From: Azolla caroliniana
Lineage: Eukaryota > Polypodiophyta
Assembly: GCA_043228905.1 (NCBI GenBank)
Contig: JBHGNT010000006.1
Span: forward strand, 12,152,001-12,216,000
Direction of reading: 5' to 3'
DNA: 64,000 nt
The notes beneath the pieces were generated by a model, which saw only the letters and a list, made by a program, of their open reading frames with translations, did not search any database and was not told where the DNA came from. Both the position numbers and the translations under genes were made by a program. Positions 56,746 to 64,000 of this stretch are shown one piece after another; position 1 is the first letter of the stretch, and each line of letters opens with the position of its first letter.

Positions 56746-57043
56746 TGTCGAATACGAGTGTATAATGGCCGTATTCACACTGTCCCTTTGGACAATCCAA
56801 AATTGGGCTATTTCTGTAAATAGCATAAAGGGCAGTTGCCCTAGGATAGTCACTATATAAAGTGACTTTGTAACCTTTAGTGGAGGGGGGTTGTCATTTG
56901 TAACTGTTGCTATTAAGAAATAAAACACTTCTTTATGCCTCTCTCTCTCTCTCTCTATGTGTATCTTGTTCATTCTCATACACAGGTCCTTCAACATCAC
57001 ATATGTTGTTTGTTCTTCTGCACGGACGACCTTGTCCCCAACA
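56746..57043 (+). repeat. E3 3' LTR
   Basis: 298 bp, TGTCGAATACGAG ... GTCCCCAACA. It is followed by GCAAG, the TSD shared with 43292-43296. Its first 159 bp are nearly identical to the truncated LTR at 43297. Confidence 0.92.
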
Positions 57044-57048
57044 GCAAG

Positions 57049-59314
57049 GCGGGCAACTGAAATGAGGAAGAGATAGCCACAGACCACGACGTCCGAATGA
57101 AGGTGGCTACGAACATGACATTGGCGAGTAATGGTACTGAGACTTTTCCCACACCTATTCTAGAGACTTCGGCGGTTGGCCCTGAGAGCCCACGTGAGAC
57201 CGGAGAGAGGGAAGGTGACGGTGGCAAAGCGGGCAACCGGCACGACAACAAGGAAAACGAGGAAAGTAGTAGTGGAAGAAGAAGAGATCCCTTGACACTG
57301 GTGCCAGAGACTTCGGCGGTTGCGTACCAACATAAGACCGGAGAGATGGGCGGTGGCCGTGAGGATGCGAGGCCCGTAGTAGGCACGTGTGGAAGGACCG
57401 AAAGGGAGGCCGAGAGCGGCAACGAGGAGAGAGTCGGGAACCGACCCAATCGGAAGACGAACTGGTCGGTAATCCGACACGACTAGAAGACGACACAGAA
57501 GAAGATTGGAGTGGGTGCCGGTCAACCGGGCCCGAATGGAAGAAGAGCTGGCAAGACCAAATTTTTTTTGCCGAACCATTGCCGGCCGGTTACGATTACG
57601 GAAGGGAGACGACTGAACTGGAACATGATCGGTCGGGGTCGAACCGAGCAAGGGCTATGCCGGCATGATTGGAGGTCGAGGTACACGAGCCACGACACCC
57701 GGTGGGAGCCGGTGAGCGTGAGAAGGAGGCTAACCGGGCACGACGACTACAGTTTGGTGAAAGATTGGAAACAAGTGGGACCCTCCACAACCATTCTAGA
57801 GACTTCGATAGTTACGGATAAACATAAGACCGGAGAGACGGCGGGTGGCGGCGAGGAGTCGGAAGCCGGAGCGGACGAGGTTACCGGAACAGGTATCCGA
57901 TACGGAATGACGAACGAGCGGGGCCAAGACGATAAGCCGGAGTCGGAAGGGGCTATGGCAACGAAGGAAGAAGAGGCCGACACGGAGGTCAGGACTACGG
58001 CGGAAGAAACGTGTAACACGAAGCGTGCATTACGGCGTAAAACGGAGCATGCACTACGGCCGGCGAAGGACCAAGAAGCAAGCATGCACCCGGAAGAGCG
58101 GCAACGAGTGACCAGCAACAATGGACCGGTCAAGCCTTTGAGAGGCAAGCACGTGGCAAGAGACGGAGCGGTGAGTTTCCGGGATTGGCGGATGAACGAC
58201 GAGAGCAGAGGATGGTGCGCGGAGAGCAAAGGGGTACGCATCGGGAAGAGAAAAAACGGTGTCCCGGAGGACATGCGAGGCCAAGTGGGCCAAGAGGATG
58301 TGAGTTGGGATGAAGCGGTAACGAGAGCCGCGAAGGACCCTGACATGAAGGTAGGGATGATGATACGCTCTACTACGAGAGAGGACGACAAGCAAGGGAG
58401 AAACGAGGAGCGCGTAATGGGGTCATCTAAGGACCAAAGAACGAGTGTGCATTGGGAGGAGCTGCAACGAGTGACCGATGATGACCATGGCAAGGTGCGG
58501 GATGAAGGACGACGCGACGAAACGCCAAGATCGACGGAACGAGACGAGCGCGATCGGCATGAACGAAGGATTGTGTCTAGCAAAATGGAGGAGGTGTGTG
58601 GAGAACAGAGGGTCACGCACCGTGAAGAGCAAATGGGGCCGAGAGGGCCAGGTGGACCAAGAGGGTGTACCTTGGGGCGAAGCGGCAACATTGGAGGTTG
58701 CGGAGGACACCGAAGATGAGAGCACCGACACGGATGTAGGGGAAGCAATGTACCTTTTCGAAAGGGTACGCATGGCGGAGCGGAGTGCGAGACGTGCGAT
58801 GTGGCCGCGTAAGGGCCGAGCAATGAGCACGAGGATGATCGACGACGAAGTTCGGCCCGTGACAGTGCCAAATCGGAGTTCGGTGCATGACAGTGCCGAG
58901 TCAAGGAAGCGGCCAAGGCAAGACAAGCGTGGACGAAGAGCACATGGTGCAATATCCGGCAAACAGTTGGGAAGAATGAGGATTTGGTCCAAGTTCACAT
59001 GCAGAAAACAAAGGAAGCCAAAGAGAGGTGTGCGAAGACCGGGTCTGGCGAATCGAGCAGAGACAGTGGTTCGGCGAACTTCGTCGAGTATGGTGGATTG
59101 CATGGAGCCGACGGTTCGAGACCATATGGCGGGTATGGCGGACCGGGAGGCTATGGTGGTCCATGTGGAAAGGATGGGCTTGCTCGAAGTGGAAGACGAA
59201 GTCGGGCAAAGTTGACAAGGACGCTACGGACTCGGTTGATCACCATGACCGAAAATCTCACCTCTTTCCCCTTCTTGGCACATACCGGTGGCTGTGCGGT
59301 TTGGTGGGGACGGA
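57049..59314 (+). pseudogene. E2 Gag-like polyprotein, C-terminal part
   Basis: Resumes the frame cut at 43296. After one early TGA (57058-57060) it stays open to 58719. Three more copies of the degenerate repeat appear: TPILETSAVGPESPRETGER, LVPETSAVAYQHKTGEMGGG and TILETSIVTDKHKTGETAGG. The remainder is very rich in Arg, Glu, Gly and Asp with low complexity. After a frameshift near 58640 coding seems to continue at about 58640-58960 (AATLEVAEDTEDESTDTDVG), then in a third frame with a Gly/Tyr-rich stretch (SRPYGGYGGPGGYGGPCG, near 59120). I find no protease or polymerase. Long antisense frames here are shadows of biased composition. Confidence 0.6.
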
Positions 59315-60027
59315 TGTCATGAAGATTTTCGTCCATAGGGGGAAAACCAAGCGGAGTGAGCAAAACCAGGGTGTGCAACGTTGCACACACACATGATGTA
59401 TTTGTAAAATATTAATAAGAACAAATGTAAATTGTAAGAAATGCACCACAAGATTCCTAAAGTGTAAATGTGATGTGCACTTATGTGCACATCCACATGA
59501 GAAAGAGAGGGGTACATAGGAGTACGAGGTGAGTAATGGGCATAGTACTGTGTGTGAGGAGTGGGAGTTAAGGCCCCATCAATCCCTCCAAGAATCTAAT
59601 CAAATATCCCCCATTGAATGAAGGGGATATTTAGTCTCTCCTTTTTGTAACGGCTTTCTCTCCTTATGCTATAAAAGGAGAGGAAGGGGCACCATTGAAG
59701 GCGTTGCCTATTTTGAGTGAGAAGAGGTATACCACTTAGGTCAAGGGTTTCTATTCGGTTTAGGGTTTCTTCATTTCTTTCTTTACTTATCCGATTAGGG
59801 TTTACATTCTACTTATGTTTTGAGTTCGGCCCACGCGGCCGCGGTTGTAATCGCATTGCGGCTTTCATGCCCATAATATACATAACTTCATAAATCTTGT
59901 CTCTTTCTACTTTCTCTACCGTGCTAATCTCTTCCACTTTGCTCATGCCCGTCTTCCCATCTACTCCCTAGTCCAAGACCCCCGTGGTCCCGCCTTATTC
60001 TACACGCACGCGTGGAAATACGCGACA
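59315..60027 (+). repeat. E2 3' LTR
   Basis: 713 bp, closely similar to 41650-42364. It contains the same TATA-bearing inverted repeat at 59658-59682. Confidence 0.9.
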
Positions 60028-60810
60028 CCGGTTTTCATTGGATGATCTGAAGTTCATCATCTTCTTCTCCGACTCCCAGTCGGCAATGGTCTTGTCTTCC
60101 ATTAAGACTATGTCCCGACTCCGAAACACCTTCTTGTCGACCAGATACCACACCCTATAACCAAACTCATCAACACCGTATCTACGGAATATGCATGGCC
60201 GGGACTTCAGATCCAGCTTTGTTGTCTTGTCCTTCGCCACATGCACGTAAGCGAGACACCTGAACACCATCAGATGCCGGTAAGATACATCTTTTCCAGT
60301 CCATGCCTTCTGAGGTGAGTTTCCTCCCAAGGGTACTAAGGGTGATCTGTTTATCACGTAGGTAGCCGTCGTCAGTGCCTCAGCCCAAAACGTCTTGGGT
60401 AACTTGGCATGTGCGAGCATGCTCCAGACTCTCTCCATTATGGTCTGGTTCATCCTTTCGGCCAGCCCGTTTAGTTCCGGTGTCTTTAGCACGGTGAATT
60501 TGAGCCGGATTCCCTTCGACCGGCAGTACTCCTCGAACTACCCCCGGTATTCTCCTCCGTTATCTGCTCGAACCGCCTTCAGCTTTCTGTCGGTTTCTCT
60601 TTCCACTCTCGCGTGGAGCTCCTTGAAGATGGATAGCACCTGATCCTTCGTCTTCAACGGTGAGACCCACAACTTCCAGATGTGGTCGTCTATGAACATC
60701 ACGAAGTACTGCGCTCTGGCATGTGACTTCGTGTCCACTTGACAAACATCGGTATGCACCAGCTCTAGTGGTGCATTCCGTCTCATTGGTGGTCTTGACC
60801 GGAAGGAGGT
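60028..60810 (-). pseudogene. E1 integrase
   Basis: Minus-strand frames 60538-60786 and 59995-60492 read LELVHTDVCQVDTKSHARAQ, FIDDHIWKLWVSPLKTKDQV, VRADNGGEYRG and LNGLAERMNQTIMERVWSML, then CIFRRYGVDEFGYRVW. All three acidic regions are recognisable. There is a stop after GGEYRG and a frame change at about 60500. The sequence is cut at 60028 by E2 in the linker before RT. Confidence 0.88.
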
Positions 60811-61493
60811 TCAATTTTGCTTGCCGGCCAAGCAATCAATGCACTCCTCAACTTGCATGTCCTTCACCGGAATGAGGTTGTCTTCAACAAGCCTTTTCAT
60901 CTCCTTCACACTCATGTGACACAATCTCTTGTGCCACAACTCATCGGCAATGTCGGAAGCAACGTTCACTTCTTCTTCTCGGAATAACCAGGCGTTCATC
61001 ATTATTAGGCTTCCCTTGCTGAACTTCATGACTCCATTCCGGATGCTACCCGTGTAGCCTTCATCATCTAGCCGACCGGCTGATATTAAGTTCAGTCAAA
61101 CCTTCGGAACGTGTCAGACATCCTTCAGCAGCAACTTGCATCTGGTTGGTGTCGTCAACCACACGTCTCCTATGCCGACAATTCAGCATGTACCTTCATT
61201 CCCCATCCGGACATAGCCGTGCTCACCGGCTGTGTAGGATGAGAAGCATTTCCGGCCCGGGGTAAGGTGGAACGACGCTCCGGAATCGACAACCCATGTA
61301 TCGTCATTGGCAAGGAGGGCCTTCCCCTTGACTTTGACCATGTCCCCAACTCTTCCCGGTTCTGGGGACTCTAATTCCTTTGTCTTCCGCGTTCTGATTC
61401 GGTAAGGAGGGCTTTGGCGTCAGAGATCACCTCCTTGACTTTCCAACGCGCCTCCTCATCTACCAAGCTCGACTAGACTCTTGTTAGGGATAG
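60811..61493 (-). pseudogene. E1 protease and GAG-pre-integrase
   Basis: Broken frames give DDTWVVDSGASFHLTPGRKC (protease, near 61250-61310), GVMKFSKGSLIMMN and ELWHKRLCHMSVKEMKRLVE with CIDCLAGKQN (pre-integrase zinc domain, 60811-61029). Stops separate the two domains. Confidence 0.8.
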
Positions 61494-62000
61494 CTATTTT
61501 CCTTTCGGCCCAGCGTTGCCCAAAGTGACAACTAACGTCTCCCAGCTATCCGAGACGGAACCGATCAGGAGTAGAGCAAGTACCTCATCGGCAAGAGCTA
61601 CTTCCAACAAGGTTTCCTGGTGAATCAGCCCCTCGAAGGCATTAATGTGCTCCGCCATACTAGAGCCGTCTTGGTACCGGAGCCTCACTAGCTTTCAAAA
61701 TACCAAAACACCAACATTTTTGTTCTGGAACATGATGTCGATCTTCTCCGAGAGTTCATGAGCCTTGCTCTCTTCATTCAAGTTGTTGTACGAGCTCATG
61801 TCGATGAAGCACCGAATGTATGCAGTTGTCTTCATGTGCATCACTTCCCACACTGTGGCGTCGATCTTATTTGGTCTCTTGTCGTCGAACTGAACCAGAA
61901 ACCAAAGATCTTTGATCACCAGCATATCCCTCATCTTCGACTTCCACATTGAGTAGTTGGAGCCAGTGAGGTTGAACATGACACCGCACGATTCTTCCAT
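61494..62000 (-). pseudogene. E1 Gag
   Basis: From ATG at 62000 just after the PBS: MEESCGVMFNLTGSNYSMWK, KTTAYIRCFIDMSSYNNLNE and MFQNKNV, then in another frame RYQDGSSMAEHINAFEGLIH and SVSDSWETLVVTLGNAGPKG. A frameshift lies near 61690, where a few bases differ from the relatives at 45498 and 63400. The zinc knuckle region is degraded. Confidence 0.85.
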
Positions 62001-62029
62001 TTTCTGTGTTGTTTGCTTTGATACCAGTT

Positions 62030-62579
62030 TGATGAGAATCACGGAATGTAACTCGGCCAAAACGGAGTCTACAATCACAGAAAATGAGGATGGAGGAATT
62101 AGAAATGGGAACTAAAGAGTGAACACAAGATGTTTACGTGGAAAACCCTAATAGGGAAAAACCACGGGAGCCCACAGACTCCGAACTATCACTATGAAGA
62201 GAAGGGGTACAATTAGAGACTCGTAGGCAACAACCTCGAGCTCGATTTCTTTGCCAGGCGGCGGTTACAACTGAGTATATCTTTGTATCTCTCTCTCCCT
62301 CTCTATCACACTCTCTCTATACAACAATATGACAACATCAACAACTCCTAATAAGTGTTTTCCCTAGGTCATATTTATACTAATATGGCTTTAGAACTAT
62401 TTACAAATATAGCCTCCATGAGCTTACTAAGAAAAACATATTTACAAATATGTCTTCTACATCCGGTTCTCACCGGGTCCTCATCATCCGGTTCTCATCG
62501 AGTCTTCTACACCCGGTTCTTACCGGGTCTTCTACATCCGGTTCTCAAGATCCCATCTGGAGGGACCGAAATCCCAACA
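62030..62579 (-). repeat. E1 5' LTR
   Basis: 550 bp, similar to 39868-40430, with PBS complement on its left and TSD AACTC on its right. Confidence 0.9.
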
Positions 62580-62783
62580 AACTCTTGTATTCTTAATATA
62601 AAGCTTGTTCTTATCATACCATTTCAATTCTTCAATCATATATTGTCTGTGTCTCTTATCTATGCTCGTCTCTCTCTTGCACATTACTTGTAAAATTCTC
62701 CTTCTTCCTATCCTTAATCATTCTAACATCGTTTCACAAGCCTTATTAAAATTTTGCCAACTCCCTTTAACCTTAGTCCCTGT
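62580..62783 (+). repeat. Repeat D, continuation beyond E1
   Basis: Continues the D copy interrupted at 39867 (AACTCTTGTATTCTTAATAT also occurs at about 39664). It has about 95 bp that the first D copy lacks and is then cut by the next LTR. Confidence 0.75.
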
Positions 62784-63402
62784 TGTTAGGATCTCGGTCC
62801 CTCTGGATGGGATGATGAATGCTCGGTGAGAATTGGATGATGAACGCCCGGTGAGAACCGGATGATGAGTACCCGGTAAGGAAGACCCGGTGAGAACCGG
62901 ATGACGCAGGCCCGGTGAGAACCTCTCACCGGATGAAGGGACATATATGGAGATATGTTTCTGAGAGCCCATTGGGGCTATATCTATAAATAGTCCTAAT
63001 GTCATATTAGTATAAATATGACCTAGGGCAAACAGTGTTGTAAATCATTGTGTTGTCATTTTTTTTGTATAGAGTTATTGGTGTAACTGTTGTATAAAGC
63101 GTAGCAGAGAAAGAGAGAGAGCGAGAGAGAGAGAGAGATAGAGTGATTCTTTGTTGTAACTGCCGCTAGGCGAAGAGTGTGAGCACGAGGTCGTTGCCTC
63201 TATGCCCCTTGTTGTATTCTTTGAGATAGTGATAGTTTGGAGTCCGTGGGGTCCTGTGGTTTTTCCCATTCAGGGTTTTCCACGTTAACATACTGTGTAC
63301 CCTCTCTCATATTATCTGTGTGTATGTGTATTCACCTCCATTCCCATTCTCGGTGTTCAATTCGAAACGACACGATCTGAGACTCGGTTGTGGCTGAGTA
63401 AC
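62784..63402 (+). repeat. Family A 5' LTR of element E7
   Basis: Begins TGTTAGGATCTCGG and follows the family through GAGCACGAGGTCGTTGCCTC to GACTCGGTTGTGGCTGAGTAACA. The last bases of the LTR, the PBS and the first 75 or so codons of gag are missing, an internal deletion of roughly 250 bp compared with 45460-45715. Several CCCGGTGAGAACCGGATG units are repeated near its start (62820-62935). Confidence 0.85.
63001..63022 (+). promoter_or_regulatory. TATA box in 8-bp inverted repeat (family A LTR)
   Basis: GTCATATT and AATATGAC enclose AGTATA, giving TATAAATA across the boundary. Related family A LTRs show the same arrangement with different flanking bases. Confidence 0.55.
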
Positions 63403-64000
63403 AAGTTTAATGAAGAGAGCAAGGCTCATGAGCTCTGGGAGAAGATCGACATTATGTTTCAGAACAAAAATGTTGTTAATTGGGTTTCGGTATTTCGGAA
63501 GGTAGTGAGGCTCCGGTACCAAGATGGCTCCAGTATGGTGGAGCACAAGAATGCCTTCGAGGGGCTGATTCACCAGGCAACCTCATTGGAAGTAGCTCTC
63601 GCCGATGACGTACTTGCTCTACTCCTACTCAGTTCCATCTAGAATAGGTGGGAGACGTTAGTTGTCACTTTGGGCAACGCCAGGCCGGAAGGGAAACAAC
63701 TATCCCTAGCAAGAGTCAAGTCAAGCTTGCTAGATGAGGAGGCACGTCGGAAAGACAAGGATACAATCTCCGACTCCAAAGTGCTCCTTACCGAATCGGA
63801 ACGCGGAAGACAATGGAACCGGAGTCCCCAGAACTGGGAAAAGTCGGGGACAGGGTCAAAGTCAAGGGGAAGGCCCACTTGCTTCTATTGTGGGAAGTCG
63901 GGGCACTTCCAGAAGAATTGTTGGCACTTCCGAAAGAGAAGGAAACCGACAGTATCGATTCGAAGCGATCACCGGACCGGAACAGTAAAGACCGGAGGGG
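63403..64000 (+). pseudogene. E7 Gag, 5'-truncated, runs off the window
   Basis: Reads NEESKAHELWEKIDIMFQNK, FRKVVRLRYQDGSSMVEHKN and a stop where relatives have SVSDSWETLV (SSI*NRWETL, 63640-63642). It then continues in the same register through SSLLDEEARRKDKDTISDSK to a zinc knuckle CFYCGKSGHFQKNC (about 63870-63912). No start codon is left because the 5' part of gag is deleted. Confidence 0.85.

Larger units (their letters stand above)
43297..57043 (+). mobile_element. Copia element E3 (family B2) inserted in E2
   Basis: The outermost ends are an LTR start at 43297 and an LTR end at 57043, flanked by the perfect 5-bp duplication GCAAG (43292-43296, 57044-57048). Removing the block plus one TSD restores the E2 frame (13,752 bp, divisible by 3) and its repeat text. 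Inside, the 5' LTR is truncated at 43455 and followed by foreign fragments (43456-46097). A second B2 LTR lies at 46098-46414, then degenerate gag-pol, which is split by E4. Confidence 0.85.
41650..60027 (+). mobile_element. Gag-only LTR element E2 inserted in E1
   Basis: Near-identical LTRs (41650-42364, 59315-60027, about 714 bp) run from TGTCRTGAAG to GACA. Flanking E1 sequence has CCGG on both sides (41646-41649, 60028-60031), with a fifth base T shared ambiguously with the LTR edge. Removing E2 restores the E1 reading NENR-LEDTRIYPVENR. Internal sequence, after removing E3, is about 3.2 kb and contains one long gag-like frame but no protease, integrase or RT. This matches the description of non-autonomous LTR elements that keep only gag. 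Confidence 0.85.
39868..62579 (-). mobile_element. Copia element E1 (family A), host of the nested stack
   Basis: LTRs at 39868-40430 and 62030-62579 are in the same orientation and flanked by the perfect 5-bp duplication AACTC (39863-39867, 62580-62584). Internal minus-strand copia coding is split by E2 at 41650-60027. Without the insertions E1 is about 4.3 kb, short for copia, because the central RT is missing. A PBS complement GCTTTGATACCA is at 62015-62026, and a C-rich tract (ATCTCCCCCT, the complement of the PPT) abuts the left LTR at 40431. Confidence 0.92.

Noticed and set aside
57155-59218. Several long minus-strand open frames opposite the E2 ORF
   Set aside because: They are Ser-, Arg- and Pro-rich mirror images of a G+C-rich, charged plus-strand ORF and show no domain.

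Overview
This window looks like intergenic DNA from a large-genome land plant. Nothing bacterial is present. It is dominated by Ty1/copia retrotransposons primed from initiator-Met tRNA (PBS TGGTATCAGAGC or close variants), with L1-type and other LINEs, hAT-like MITEs, solo LTRs and many CT, GA and GT microsatellites. I see one convincing host gene: a five-exon, minus-strand gene at 34588-37354 encoding a seven-transmembrane protein whose membrane part resembles plant RGS1. The species cannot be fixed from this sequence.

Layout. 1-1530: 3' end of an LTR element with roughly 295-bp tandem repeats and its LTR. 1950-3730: copia and LINE scraps and a solo LTR with a perfect TSD (2775-3247). 5244-5845 and 7083-7982: two hAT-like MITEs, each with a perfect 8-bp TSD. 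9753-15800: a degenerate L1 LINE (+) with an LTR-like insertion in ORF1. 17019-22999: a copia element on the minus strand with both LTRs, itself carrying a solo LTR (18941-19661). 24336-27720: an unusual LINE on the minus strand with a coiled-coil ORF1. 28163-34150: copia, retropepsin, LTR and LINE debris. 34588-37354: the 7TM gene. 39868-62579: a nested retrotransposon stack. 62784-64000: start of another copia element that runs off the window.

The stack can be dated by order from matching target-site duplications. Copia E1 (minus, TSD AACTC) was hit in its integrase region by E2, a gag-only element with 0.7-kb LTRs (TSD CCGG). E2 was hit in its long ORF by copia E3 (TSD GCAAG). E3 was hit in its RT region by E4 (TSD GTCAG), a younger relative of the same family. 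The E4 LTRs differ by one substitution and one CT-repeat unit. Its gag-pol frame is intact except for one in-frame TAG between integrase and RT, which is also present at the same place in the older E3.

The most interesting signals are: TATA boxes that sit inside inverted repeats in several LTR families, where arm sequence differs but complementarity is kept; the shared TAG codon; the 7TM gene, which has a coiled coil where an RGS box would be expected; and the MITE pair, one of which appears to carry gene-like cargo.
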